Source of the DNA: PKWO01 sp036384915
GTDB lineage: Bacteria > Pseudomonadota > Gammaproteobacteria > Burkholderiales > Burkholderiaceae_D
DNA: 64,000 nt
NCBI GenBank assembly: GCA_036384915.1
Contig: DASVLJ010000071.1
Span: 124,001-188,000, forward strand
Direction: 5' to 3'
Below are positions 37,508 through 46,344 of the stretch, piece by piece (positions within the stretch are counted from its first letter, which is position 1; each line of letters opens with the position of its first letter). The notes under the pieces are model-generated. The model saw nothing but the letters and a program-made list of their open reading frames with translations, made no database searches and was not told the origin of the DNA. Made by a program: the position numbers and the translations under genes.

Positions 37508-38336
37508 GGACGACCTGCCTGGTTTCGTCTGCGCCCTGCGTGATGAAGGCGGGCGGCGCCGGCATGCCGGCCGATGCGGTCAGCACTTCATAGCCGGTTT
37601 CGGTCACGAGAACGGTGTGTTCCCATTGGGCCGAGAGGCTGCGATCCTTGGTCTTGATGGTCCAGCCGTCGGGCATTTCCTTGATGTCGCGCCGGCCGGC
37701 ATTGATCATCGGCTCGATGGTGAAGATCATGCCCGCTTGCAGCTTGGTCAACGTGCCGGGGCGGCCATAGTGCAGCACTTGGGGTTCTTCATGGAATACC
37801 TTGCCGATGCCATGACCGCAGAATTCGCGCACCACGCTGTAGCCGGCCTTTTCCGCGTGCTGCTGGATCACGTGGCCGATGTCGCCCAGGTAGGCGCCGG
37901 GCTTGACCTTGGCAATGCCTAGCCACATGCATTCATAGGTGATGTCGGTCAGGCGGCGCGCCAGGATGGAAGGTTCGCCGACGTAGAACATGCGGCTGGT
38001 GTCGCCATGATAGCCGTCCTTGATGACGGTAATGTCGAGGTTGACTACGTCGCCGGTCTTCAATACCTTGTCGCCGGGAATGCCATGGCAGATCACATCG
38101 TTGACTGAGGTGCAGATCGCTTTAGGGTAGGGCGTATAGCCGGGCGGGCAATAGTTGAGCGGTGCGGGAATCGTTTGCTGCACATTGACCATGTACTCGT
38201 GGCACAGGCGGTCGAGTTCGCCCGTCGTAATGCCGGCCTTGACGTGGGGCGTGATGTAATCGAGCACTTCGGAGGCAAGCCTGCCTGCCACGCGCATGCC
38301 GGCAATGTCTTCGGCGGTCTTAATCGTAATGGTCAT
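37500..38336 (-). CDS. map: Methionine aminopeptidase, type I
   Basis: 278 residues. The five metal ligands of the pita-bread fold are visible in NLDITVIKDGYHGDTSRMF, FCGHGIGKVFHE, FTIEPMI and QWEHTVLVTETG. It removes the initiator methionine. ATG 38336 opens with the usual MTITIKTAEDIAGMRVAGRL. It is divergent from rpsB, the normal arrangement, and its 3' end overlaps glnD slightly. Confidence 0.97.
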   Translation of the reverse strand: MTITIKTAEDIAGMRVAGRLASEVLDYITPHVKAGITTGELDRLCHEYMVNVQQTIPAPLNYCPPGYTPYPKAICTSVNDVICHGIPGDKVLKTGDVVNLDITVIKDGYHGDTSRMFYVGEPSILARRLTDITYECMWLGIAKVKPGAYLGDIGHVIQQHAEKAGYSVVREFCGHGIGKVFHEEPQVLHYGRPGTLTKLQAGMIFTIEPMINAGRRDIKEMPDGWTIKTKDRSLSAQWEHTVLVTETGYEVLTASAGMPAPPAFITQGADETRQVVHA

Positions 38337-38475
38337 AAAGTCAACAATCTCTGCGCCAAATATTGCGCAATTCTGCTTGGTCAATGGGGAATTATAGTCC
38401 AGTGCGGCAATATTCGCCCGTGCGCTTGGGAATATGGGGGATTGAAGTGGCGGGGTTACCGGGATTACTCAGGGC

Positions 38476-38505
38476 TTGAAAAATGTCTCGAAACTAAGGT
38501 AGAAT
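38476..38505 (+). promoter_or_regulatory. Sigma-70 promoter of rpsB
   Basis: TTGAAA (38476-38481) and TAGAAT (38500-38505) with an 18-base spacer. It would give a leader of about 155 bases before the rpsB ATG. Confidence 0.7.
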
Positions 38506-38593
38506 CTCGGGTTAGCTTGAAAAGCTGATAGCCGTAAGTCTCGGCAAGTAGTTCGGTTAATTTTTTTGTAAATCGCGAACGTGCCCAAATACG

Positions 38594-38640
38594 GGTGCCC
38601 GGATGGCGTCGCAAGGCGCAGCAATCCGGGTCGCTGGGCA
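38594..38640 (+). promoter_or_regulatory. Structured rpsB leader, candidate S2 autoregulatory site
   Basis: CCCGGAT (38598-38604) pairs with ATCCGGG (38624-38630). A competing pair TGCCC (38596-38600) with GGGCA (38636-38640) overlaps it, so two mutually exclusive folds are possible just before the ribosome site. Ribosomal protein operons are often controlled in their leader; that this one is so is inference. Confidence 0.4.
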
Positions 38641-38668
38641 GGTTCAAGACCCAACCCTGGAGAATAGT

Positions 38669-39415
38669 ATGTCCGTCACCATGCGTGAAATGCTGGAAGC
38701 CGGTGTCCATTTCGGCCACCAAACCCGTTTCTGGAACCCCAAGATGGCCCCCTTCATTTTCGGCCATCGCAACAAAATTCATATCGTCAACCTGGAAAAG
38801 ACCCTGGGCATGTACCAGGAGGCGATGAAGTACATCCGTCAGCTGGCTTCGAACCGCGGCACGATCCTGATGGTCGGCACCAAGCGTCAAGCCCGTGAAA
38901 TCATGGCTGCCGAAGCCCAGCGTTGCGGCATGCCCTACGTCGACCAGCGCTGGCTGGGCGGCATGCTGACCAACTTCAAGACCATCAAGACGTCGATCAA
39001 GCGCCTGAAGGACATGGAAGCCGCGCTGGAAGACGGCTCGGTAGAAAAGATGAGCAAGAAGGAAGCCCTGATGTTCCAGCGCGAAATCGTCAAGCTGCAA
39101 AAGGCGATCGGCGGCATCAAGGACATGGGCGGCATTCCTGACGCGATCTTCGTCGTGGACGTCGGCTACCACAAGGGCGCCGTCACCGAGGCTGCCAAGC
39201 TGGGCATCCCTGTCATCGGGGTGGTCGATACCAACCACTCGCCCGAAGGCGTCACCTATGTGATCCCGGGTAACGACGACTCTTCCAAGGCCATCACACT
39301 GTACGCCCGCGGCGTCGCCGATGCGATCCTGGAAGGCCGTGCCAATGCCACCAACGACCTGGTTGAGGCGGTCAAGGGCGGCGCCGACGAGTTCGTCGAA
39401 GTCGAGCAGGCTTAA
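38669..39415 (+). CDS. rpsB: 30S ribosomal protein S2
   Basis: 248 residues. MREMLEAGVHFGHQTRFWNP at the start and VVDVGYHKGAVTEAAKLGIP near the end are diagnostic of S2. GGAG precedes the ATG at 38669 by a normal distance. It begins the rpsB-tsf-pyrH-frr set. Strong hairpins follow before tsf, so part of the transcription probably stops there. Confidence 0.98.
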   Translation: MSVTMREMLEAGVHFGHQTRFWNPKMAPFIFGHRNKIHIVNLEKTLGMYQEAMKYIRQLASNRGTILMVGTKRQAREIMAAEAQRCGMPYVDQRWLGGMLTNFKTIKTSIKRLKDMEAALEDGSVEKMSKKEALMFQREIVKLQKAIGGIKDMGGIPDAIFVVDVGYHKGAVTEAAKLGIPVIGVVDTNHSPEGVTYVIPGNDDSSKAITLYARGVADAILEGRANATNDLVEAVKGGADEFVEVEQA

Positions 39416-39424
39416 TAAGAAACA

Positions 39425-39469
39425 CGGTGCGGCTGGAGTGTGGCGCACGGCGCCGTACTCCCCGCACCG
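39425..39469 (+). other. Long stable hairpin in the rpsB-tsf gap
   Basis: CGGTGCGG (39425-39432) pairs with CCGCACCG (39462-39469), GGAGT (39435-39439) with ACTCC (39457-39461), and GGCGC (39442-39446) with GCGCC (39450-39454) around an ACG loop. There is no T run behind it. It may protect the rpsB transcript or pause polymerase. Confidence 0.7.
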
Positions 39470-39480
39470 GGCAAGAAGGG

Positions 39481-39513
39481 ATGGGGCTACTACTGGTGTT
39501 GCCCCATTTTTTT
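39481..39513 (+). terminator. Rho-independent (partial) terminator between rpsB and tsf
   Basis: ATGGGGC (39481-39487) pairs with GCCCCAT (39501-39507), followed by a run of seven T. It lies inside the operon, so it probably lowers rather than stops expression of tsf. Confidence 0.75.
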
Positions 39514-39541
39514 AAGCAAATTTTGAAGAATTCGTGAATTC

Positions 39542-39558
39542 GGCACCATTCCGGTGCC
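39542..39558 (+). other. Small hairpin before the tsf ribosome site
   Basis: GGCACC (39542-39547) and GGTGCC (39553-39558) form a six-base stem with a five-base loop, ending nine bases before the AGGAG of tsf. Confidence 0.5.
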
Positions 39559-39577
39559 ATCAAGTTAGGAGATTGAT

Positions 39578-40465
39578 ATGGCCGCAATTACTGCAGCACT
39601 GGTTGGCGAACTGCGCGCGAAGACCGACGCACCCATGATGGAATGCAAGAAGGCTCTGACGGAAGCCGAAGGCGATCTGGTCAAGGCTGAAGAAATCCTG
39701 CGCGTCAAGCTGGGCACCAAGGCTTCCAAGGCGTCCTCGCGCATCACGGCCGAGGGCGTTGTGGCTGCCTACATCAATGGCGGCGTGGGCGCGCTGATCG
39801 AAGTCAACTGCGAAACCGACTTCGTGACCAAGAACGACGATTTTCTGGCTCTGGCAGCCAACAGCGCCAAGCTCGTGGCCGATCACAACCCGGCCGACGT
39901 CGCAGCCCTGTCGGCTTTGCCGTTCGATGGCAAAACCATCGACGAAGTGCGCGCCGCCCTGGTCGGCAAGATTGGTGAAAACATGTCGTTCCGCCGCTTC
40001 AAGCGTTTCGAAACGACCGGCAAGCTGGTTTCCTACCTGCACGGCACGCGTATCGGCGTGGTCGTTGAGTTCGACGGTGCCAACGAACAAGTGGGCAAGG
40101 ATGTTGCCATGCACATCGCCGCGATGAAGCCGGTTGCGCTGTCGTCGAACGACGTGCCTGCCGACCTGATCGAAAAGGAGCGTTCGGTCGCTTCGCAAAA
40201 GGCTGCAGAGTCGGGCAAGCCGGCCGACATCGTGGCCAAGATGGTTGAAGGTTCGGTGCAGAAGTACCTGAAGGAAGTTTCCTTGTTGAACCAGGTGTTC
40301 GTGCGCGCTGAAGACGGCAAGCAAACCGTCGAGCAAATGCTCAAGGCCAACAACACCACGATCAAGAGCTTCACCATGTTCGTGGTCGGCGAAGGCATCG
40401 AGAAAAAGGTGGACGACTTCGCTGCCGAGGTGGCGGCACAGGTCGCCGCCGCAAAGCAGGCGTAA
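39578..40465 (+). CDS. tsf: Elongation factor Ts
   Basis: 295 residues. The N-terminal signature LRAKTDAPMMECKKALTEAE and the internal INGGVGALIEVNCETDFVT are typical. It recycles EF-Tu by exchanging GDP for GTP. AGGAG sits seven bases before the ATG. A canonical terminator follows directly. Confidence 0.98.
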   Translation: MAAITAALVGELRAKTDAPMMECKKALTEAEGDLVKAEEILRVKLGTKASKASSRITAEGVVAAYINGGVGALIEVNCETDFVTKNDDFLALAANSAKLVADHNPADVAALSALPFDGKTIDEVRAALVGKIGENMSFRRFKRFETTGKLVSYLHGTRIGVVVEFDGANEQVGKDVAMHIAAMKPVALSSNDVPADLIEKERSVASQKAAESGKPADIVAKMVEGSVQKYLKEVSLLNQVFVRAEDGKQTVEQMLKANNTTIKSFTMFVVGEGIEKKVDDFAAEVAAQVAAAKQA

Positions 40466-40472
40466 TCGACAA

Positions 40473-40497
40473 AACGGGCCGCAAGGCCCGTTTTTTT
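40473..40497 (+). terminator. Rho-independent terminator after tsf
   Basis: ACGGGCC (40474-40480) and GGCCCGT (40485-40491) around a GCAA tetraloop, followed by T residues. A textbook terminator, so pyrH probably has its own promoter in the 237 bases that follow; I see no convincing one there. Confidence 0.95.
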
Positions 40498-40734
40498 AGA
40501 GCCTGCTGCAAAGCCGGCGCCAATATGGCGCGGGTTTCACAGTAGCCTCTGGAAGGCACGGGAATATTCACAGCCGGCTTGGAGGAGCCGCTCTGGTCTA
40601 GCAAGCCCCGTTCAGTTAAGATTCAGCAAATTTCATATTGCTTTGCCATCGTTTGAGGAAACCGGCTGGCTTATTGAAGTTGCATATTTGCAATACGCGC
40701 ACGACCCACCAGGATCATTTTAGGAGCCCCATCT

Positions 40735-41451
40735 ATGACCAATCCAGCTTACAAACGCGTCCTCCTCAAACTTTCCGGTGAAGCACTAATGGGAGATGAT
40801 CCCTACGGCATCAATCGCGCCACGATCGAGCGCATGGTGGCGGACGTGACCGAGGTGGCGCGCTTGGGCGTGGAATTGGCGATCGTCATCGGCGCCGGCA
40901 ACATCTTCCGCGGTGTTGCGCCGGGCGCCCAGGGTATGGACCGCGCCACAGCCGACTACATGGGCATGCTGGCCACGGTCATCAATTCGCTGGCTCTGGC
41001 CGATGCCATCCGCCAGGCAGGCAGCACGGCCCGTGTGATGTCCGCTATCGGTATCGAGCAAGTCGTCGAACCCTATGTTAGGCCGAAGGCCCTGCAATAT
41101 CTCGAAGAAGGCAAGATCGTCGTTTTCGCCGCCGGCACCGGCAACCCGTTCTTCACCACCGACACTGCAGCGGCCTTGCGTGGGGCGGAAATCGGCGCGG
41201 AAATCGTCTTGAAGGCGACCAAGGTCGACGGCGTCTATAGCGCCGACCCGAAGAAAGACCCCGAAGCCACGCGCTATGCGACAATTTCTTTTGATGAGGC
41301 GATTGCCAAGCGGCTCCAAGTCATGGATGCTACGGCTTTTGCCCTGTGCCGAGACCAGAAATTGCCGATCAAGGTGTTTTCCATCGTCAAGCCGGGCGCG
41401 TTGCGTCGCGTCGTCCTGGGCGAGGACGAAGGCACGTTGGTGCACGTGTAA
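40735..41451 (+). CDS. pyrH: UMP kinase
   Basis: 238 residues. KRVLLKLSGEALMGD is the conserved N-terminus of the amino-acid-kinase-type bacterial UMP kinase, and GGNIFRG-like AGNIFRGV follows. It makes UDP for nucleic acids and cell wall precursors. TAGGAG precedes ATG 40735. It is followed 27 bases later by frr. Confidence 0.98.
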   Translation: MTNPAYKRVLLKLSGEALMGDDPYGINRATIERMVADVTEVARLGVELAIVIGAGNIFRGVAPGAQGMDRATADYMGMLATVINSLALADAIRQAGSTARVMSAIGIEQVVEPYVRPKALQYLEEGKIVVFAAGTGNPFFTTDTAAALRGAEIGAEIVLKATKVDGVYSADPKKDPEATRYATISFDEAIAKRLQVMDATAFALCRDQKLPIKVFSIVKPGALRRVVLGEDEGTLVHV

Positions 41452-41478
41452 AGTATCAAGTAATACGAGGAGAAGAGT

Positions 41479-42039
41479 ATGTCAGTAGCAGATGTAAAGA
41501 AGACCGCCGAGCAGAAGATGCACAAGTCGATCGAGACCTTGAAGGCCGACCTGGCCAAGGTCCGCACCGGCCGCGCCCACGTCGGCATTCTCGACCACGT
41601 GATGGTCGACTATTACGGCAATCCCACGGCGCTGAACCAGGTCGCCAACCTGACCCTGATCGATGCGCGCACCATCGGCGTACAGCCTTGGGAAAAGAAG
41701 ATGCTGCAAGCCGTGGAAAAGGCCATCCGTGAAGCGGACCTGGGCTTGAACCCGGCTACCCAAGGCGACATGATCCGCGTGCCGACCCCGCCTTTGACCG
41801 AAGAGCGCCGCAAGGAGATGGTCAAGCTGGTCAAGAGCGAAACCGAAACGGCCAAGGTCGCCATCCGCAACGTGCGCCGCGACGCCAACGAAGGCTTGAA
41901 AAAGCTGTTGAAGGACAAGGAATGCTCGGAAGACGACGAGCGCCGTGCCCAGGACGACGTGCAAAAACTGACCGACAAGTTCGTTGCCGAGGCCGACAAG
42001 CTGGCTGTGGAAAAAGAAAAGGAATTGATGACGGTGTAA
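41479..42039 (+). CDS. frr: Ribosome recycling factor
   Basis: 186 residues, the normal length. It releases ribosomes from mRNA after termination, with EF-G. The family blocks KVRTGRAHVGILDHV, RVPTPPLTEERRKEMVK and the C-terminal long helix (SEDDERRAQDDVQKLTDKF) are intact. A ribosome site (GAGGAGA) precedes ATG 41479. Confidence 0.98.
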   Translation: MSVADVKKTAEQKMHKSIETLKADLAKVRTGRAHVGILDHVMVDYYGNPTALNQVANLTLIDARTIGVQPWEKKMLQAVEKAIREADLGLNPATQGDMIRVPTPPLTEERRKEMVKLVKSETETAKVAIRNVRRDANEGLKKLLKDKECSEDDERRAQDDVQKLTDKFVAEADKLAVEKEKELMTV

Positions 42040-42048
42040 GGCTGTCGG

Positions 42049-42079
42049 GCGGGCGCCGGCCTGGACCGGCGGCGCCCGC
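42049..42079 (+). other. GC-rich hairpin between frr and uppS
   Basis: GCGGGCGCC (42049-42057) is the perfect complement of GGCGCCCGC (42071-42079), with a 13-base loop. No T run follows, so it is not a standard terminator; it may stabilise the upstream message or aid Rho-dependent ending. Confidence 0.6.
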
Positions 42080-42162
42080 TTGCAAAATTCCGCAAGTTGA
42101 TTCGCCAAAGCAATGTGGCGGTCGTAAAGTAGGGCAGGTTGCCCGGGTTTTTTCGAGTTTCT

Positions 42163-42921
42163 ATGACGTCTTCCAGCTCCACTCAAGCGGTACCGGATAT
42201 CTTCGCGGTGCCGCGCCACATTGCCATGATCATGGATGGCAACGGACGCTGGGCGACCAAGCGCTTCCTGCCGCGCGTGGCCGGACACGTCAAGGGAGTC
42301 GAGGCGGTGCGCGGCGTGGTCGAAGCCTGCGCCAAGCGCGGCGTCGAATACCTGACCCTGTTCGCCTTCAGCTCCGAGAATTGGCGCCGGCCCGCCGAAG
42401 AAGTGTCGCTTCTGATGCGCCTGTTCGTTACAGCGCTGGAGCGGGAAGTCGGCAAGATGCACGCCAATGGCATCCGCCTGAAAGTCGTGGGCGACTTGAG
42501 TCGCTTCGAGCCGAAGCTGCAAGGCATGATCGCCGATGCGATGCAAAAGACCGAGAACAATACGCGATTGACCGTGACGGTATGTGCCAACTACGGCGGA
42601 CGTTGGGACATCCTGCAGGCAATGGAGAAAATGCTGCGTGACCACCCAGGCATGCAGGCGCCGACCGAGGAGGATCTTGCGCCTTACCTGGCGCTGGCCT
42701 ATGCTCCCGAACCCGATTTGTTCATCCGCACGGGAGGGGAAGAGCGCATATCCAACTTCCTGCTCTGGCAACTGGCGTATTCAGAGCTCTATTTCACCGA
42801 TACCTACTGGCCCGATTTCGACGCAGCAGAACTCGACAAGGCCATCGCTTCCTACCAAAACCGCGAGCGCCGCTTTGGCCGCACCAGCGCACAATTGCTC
42901 GAGCAAAAGAAAGCTTCCTGA
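42163..42921 (+). CDS. uppS: Undecaprenyl diphosphate synthase
   Basis: 252 residues. The catalytic Asp is D25 in HIAMIMDGNGRWATKR; FAFSSENWRRP and IRTGGEERISNFLLWQLAY complete the family pattern. It makes the C55 lipid carrier for peptidoglycan and O-antigen. I used ATG 42163 over a TTG eight codons earlier. Its TGA shares a base with the cdsA ATG. Confidence 0.97.
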   Translation: MTSSSSTQAVPDIFAVPRHIAMIMDGNGRWATKRFLPRVAGHVKGVEAVRGVVEACAKRGVEYLTLFAFSSENWRRPAEEVSLLMRLFVTALEREVGKMHANGIRLKVVGDLSRFEPKLQGMIADAMQKTENNTRLTVTVCANYGGRWDILQAMEKMLRDHPGMQAPTEEDLAPYLALAYAPEPDLFIRTGGEERISNFLLWQLAYSELYFTDTYWPDFDAAELDKAIASYQNRERRFGRTSAQLLEQKKAS

Positions 42922-43766
42922 TGCTGCGTACCCGTGTCATTACGGCCGTCATCCTGCTGGTGGTCTTGCTGGAGGTGTTGTCCGTCAATTCGTTTCCTGT
43001 GCTGGCCATCGCCGTGGCGGCTTTCTTCTTCGCCGCCGCTTGGGAGAGCGGGCGGCTGTTCGGCGCCAAATTTCCCTTGGTCGGTGCGGCGCTCTGGACC
43101 GCAGTATTGTTGCTGCTGGCTTTCCACGATAGCGCGATGTGGGCCGATCCGCGTCCTGTGCAAGGGCCGCCCCTGATGCTGGCGGCGATCAGCGCGATAA
43201 TCTGGGCTATACGCCTTGCGCCTTCCCTGGCTTTGGGGCTGCCGCCGTTGAAGAGCGCTCCCAATTGGCTGCTAAGCTTCATTTATTGTGTTGCCATTCT
43301 CGCTTGCTTCGTTGCGATTCTCGTTTTGTTCCAGCATTCGGCGCTCTACCTGTTCTCGGTCATGGCTCTGGTATGGCTGGCCGATATCGGTGCCTATTTT
43401 TCCGGCAAGGCTTTCGGCAAACGCAAGCTGGCACCCGCCATTTCTCCAGGGAAATCCTGGGAAGGTGTGATCGGCGGTTGGCTGGCCGTCGTTGTGCTGG
43501 CGGCGGGCTCGACCTTTGTGCCGCAACTGGCCGATACCTTTTCACCGCATCTGCTTGCAGCCTGGGGCTGGGGCGGATGGCTCGCCGCCATGACTTTGAT
43601 CGTGGCCGCCAGCGTGGTAGGCGATTTGTTCGAGTCGCAATTGAAGCGCCGTATCGGCATGAAAGACAGCAGCAATCTTTTGCCCGGCCATGGCGGCGTG
43701 CTCGATCGCATCGATGCCTTGATTCCCGTGCTGCCGCTGGCGGTGTTGTGCGGACACTGGATGTAA
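42921..43766 (+). CDS. cdsA: Phosphatidate cytidylyltransferase
   Basis: 281 residues, with about seven or eight hydrophobic helices. The C-terminal signature (SVVGDLFESQLKRRIGMKDS, then LLPGHGGVLDRID) is typical of CDP-diglyceride synthases. It activates phosphatidic acid for phospholipid synthesis at the inner membrane. The start overlaps uppS by one base, and dxr follows after one base. Confidence 0.96.
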   Translation: MLRTRVITAVILLVVLLEVLSVNSFPVLAIAVAAFFFAAAWESGRLFGAKFPLVGAALWTAVLLLLAFHDSAMWADPRPVQGPPLMLAAISAIIWAIRLAPSLALGLPPLKSAPNWLLSFIYCVAILACFVAILVLFQHSALYLFSVMALVWLADIGAYFSGKAFGKRKLAPAISPGKSWEGVIGGWLAVVVLAAGSTFVPQLADTFSPHLLAAWGWGGWLAAMTLIVAASVVGDLFESQLKRRIGMKDSSNLLPGHGGVLDRIDALIPVLPLAVLCGHWM

Positions 43767-43767
43767 C

Positions 43768-44940
43768 ATGGAACAGGTCACCATTTTAGGTTCTACAGGC
43801 TCGATCGGCGTGTCGACACTGGACGTGATCGCACGACATCCCGGCCGTTTTTCCGTCTATGCCCTGACTGCGCACAGCAAGGTCGAGGAGCTGGCAAGCC
43901 AATGCCTGCAATATCGCCCGCAGGTGGCCGTCGTCGGTACAGCTGAAGCCGCGGCCAGGCTGAGCGCGGTCTTGAAGGAGCAGGGCAGCAAGACCGCCGT
44001 CGAGCATGGCCGCGATGCGTTGTGCGCTGTAGCCTCAGCTCCCGAATGTCATGCCGTGATGGCCGCCATCGTCGGCGCAGCCGGCCTCGCGCCCACCTTG
44101 GCTGCCGCACGCGCCGGCAAGAAAGTGCTGTTGGCGAACAAGGAAGCCTTGGTCATGTCCGGGGGGCTGTTCATGGAAGCGGTGGCCGCCAATGGCGCCG
44201 TGCTGATGCCGATCGACAGCGAGCACAACGCCATCTTTCAATGCCTTCCTGCCGTCTACGACCGCCGTCCCGGCTCGCATGGTGTGAGCAAGATTGTCCT
44301 GACCGCTTCTGGCGGCCCCTTTTTGCGCCGTCCCGTCGAAACATTGGAAAACGTGACCCCCGAGGAAGCCGTGGCGCATCCCAAGTGGGTCATGGGACGC
44401 AAGATTTCAGTCGATTCGGCCACCATGATGAACAAGGGGCTCGAAGTGATCGAAGCCCACTGGCTGTTCGGCGCGCCGGCTGAACAGATCGAAGTCCTGA
44501 TCCACCCGCAAAGCGTGGTGCACTCCATGGTGTCCTATGCCGACGGTTCGGTCCTTGCGCAGATGGGAAACCCTGATATGCGCACGCCGATTGCGCATGC
44601 GCTGGCTTTCCCGCAGCGGATGGATTCCGGTGTGGCAGCGATCGATCTACCCAAAATCGGCCAGTTGATTTTTGAGCAACCGGACCTCGGACGCTTTCCC
44701 TGCCTGCGCCTGGCCTATGATGCCCTGCGCGCCGGGGGCTCGGCACCTGCCATATTGAACGCCGCCAACGAAGTCGCTGTCCAAGCTTTTTTGGATGGAC
44801 GTATGGGTTTTCGCATGATAGACCGCTTGATCGCCCGGGTGATGGACAAGCTGCCGCACGGCGATGTCGACAGCATTGACGCCGTATTGGACAAGGATGC
44901 CGCCGCGCGCCGCCTGGCCAATGAATTGATGCACACATGA
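43768..44940 (+). CDS. dxr: 1-deoxy-D-xylulose 5-phosphate reductoisomerase
   Basis: 390 residues. The NADPH motif ILGSTGSIGVSTLDV is at the N-terminus; LLANKEALVMSGGLF and PIDSEHNAIFQCL hold the metal- and substrate-binding residues. It commits deoxyxylulose phosphate to the MEP pathway, with ispD and ispF at 2229-3436. It overlaps rseP by four bases. Confidence 0.98.
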   Translation: MEQVTILGSTGSIGVSTLDVIARHPGRFSVYALTAHSKVEELASQCLQYRPQVAVVGTAEAAARLSAVLKEQGSKTAVEHGRDALCAVASAPECHAVMAAIVGAAGLAPTLAAARAGKKVLLANKEALVMSGGLFMEAVAANGAVLMPIDSEHNAIFQCLPAVYDRRPGSHGVSKIVLTASGGPFLRRPVETLENVTPEEAVAHPKWVMGRKISVDSATMMNKGLEVIEAHWLFGAPAEQIEVLIHPQSVVHSMVSYADGSVLAQMGNPDMRTPIAHALAFPQRMDSGVAAIDLPKIGQLIFEQPDLGRFPCLRLAYDALRAGGSAPAILNAANEVAVQAFLDGRMGFRMIDRLIARVMDKLPHGDVDSIDAVLDKDAAARRLANELMHT

Positions 44941-46313
44941 GCGCACTGCATTATTTCATCGCTTTCGCGGTGGCCTTCGGCATCCTGGTCAATGTACACG
45001 AGTTGGGGCATTACCTGGTGGCGCGCTGGTGCGGAGTCAAGATACTGCGTTTCTCTATCGGCTTGGGCAAAGTGCTGGTTTCGCGCCGCTACGGGCCGGA
45101 TCAGACGGAATGGGCGCTGTCGATGATTCCGCTGGGCGGCTACGTCATGATGCTCGACGAACGCAATCAAGACATGAGCGGAGCGTCGGAAGCCGACCTC
45201 AAGCGCGAATTCACCCGGCAAAGCGTGTGGAAGCGCATTGCCATCGTTGCTGCCGGCCCTGGGGCCAATTTCTTGTTGGCGATCGCGATCTTCGGCGGAC
45301 TTTACATGAATGGCGTGCCCGACGTGGCAACGCATTTGCGCGCGGTGCCGGAACACACGGCGGCTTTCGACGCCGGCTTGCGTGGCGGCGAGCACGTCTT
45401 GTCCGTGAACGGTGAAGCGGTCAACGGCTGGTCCGACATGCGCTTGAAATTCGTTCGAGCGGCGCTGGACAAAAAGCCGGCCCAAATTACATACGAGCAA
45501 AAGGGTGGGGCGCGTGGCAGCGCGACGCTGTCCTTGGACGCGGTTGCACCCAAGGACATCGAAGGCAACTTCATGGCCAAGCTAGGCGTGGAACCGGTCA
45601 ATAAGCCGCTAGTCAATGATGTCGTGCCGGGCGGGCCGGCCGAGCGCGCCGGCATTCGCAAGGGGGACACGATAGTTGCCATCGACGGCCAGCCTGTCTC
45701 GGATACGAACACTGTGGTCAAGATTATTTCCGCTTCAGCAGGCAAGTCCATGCGCCTTACGGTTCGGCGCGATTCGGCGCCGCTGGATATCCTCGTCGTG
45801 CCGGAGGCGGCCAAGGATGGCAATCAGACGGTGGGGCGGATCAGCATTCACATGGGGGTGGTGGACACGGTAATGGTCACTCATGGCCTTGTGTCTTCAC
45901 TAGGCCTGGGCGCAAGGCACACGTGGGAAATGAGCGTGCTGCAAGTTACGATGATTGGCAAAATGATAACCGGCACAGTCTCCTGGCGGAACATCAATGG
46001 TGTCATTTCGATCGCCGATTACGCCGGCCAGGCGGCGCAGCAAGGCGCCACGACTTACCTGAACTTTCTTGCGGCCGTCAGCATCGCCATCGGGGTCATG
46101 AATCTCTTGCCAATACCGGTTCTAGACGGGGGGCTTTTGCTGTATTATTCGCTGGAAGTTTTGACCAGACGGCCGATTCCCCGACGATTTGGCGAAATCG
46201 CACAGATCGCGGGGATTGTCGTGCTTGCGACGCTGATGAGTGTTGCGCTGTTTAACGATTTTGTCCGCCTTGATCTGGTCAAGAAGATTGCTGAACTTGT
46301 CGGCGCGGCTTGA
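44937..46313 (+). CDS. rseP: Site-2 protease RseP
   Basis: 458 residues. The zinc site H21-E-L-G-H25 is in the first membrane helix, a central periplasmic region has PDZ domains (for example VVPGGPAERAGIRKGDTIVAID), and the C-terminal helices contain the second site (NLLPIPVLDGG). It cuts membrane anti-sigma factors and signal peptides. It could in principle act on the anti-sigma factor encoded at 1327, but nothing in the sequence shows this. It overlaps dxr by four bases. Confidence 0.96.
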   Translation: MSALHYFIAFAVAFGILVNVHELGHYLVARWCGVKILRFSIGLGKVLVSRRYGPDQTEWALSMIPLGGYVMMLDERNQDMSGASEADLKREFTRQSVWKRIAIVAAGPGANFLLAIAIFGGLYMNGVPDVATHLRAVPEHTAAFDAGLRGGEHVLSVNGEAVNGWSDMRLKFVRAALDKKPAQITYEQKGGARGSATLSLDAVAPKDIEGNFMAKLGVEPVNKPLVNDVVPGGPAERAGIRKGDTIVAIDGQPVSDTNTVVKIISASAGKSMRLTVRRDSAPLDILVVPEAAKDGNQTVGRISIHMGVVDTVMVTHGLVSSLGLGARHTWEMSVLQVTMIGKMITGTVSWRNINGVISIADYAGQAAQQGATTYLNFLAAVSIAIGVMNLLPIPVLDGGLLLYYSLEVLTRRPIPRRFGEIAQIAGIVVLATLMSVALFNDFVRLDLVKKIAELVGAA

Positions 46314-46344
46314 CCGGCAAGCTTATTAAACAAAACAATATCCG

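Larger units (their letters stand above)
38337..38668. other. Divergent map/rpsB intergenic region
   Basis: 332 bases without a gene. It holds the rpsB promoter (38476-38505) and a long 5' leader with hairpin potential. The map-proximal half is AT-rich and probably holds the map promoter, but I cannot pick one with confidence. Confidence 0.7.
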
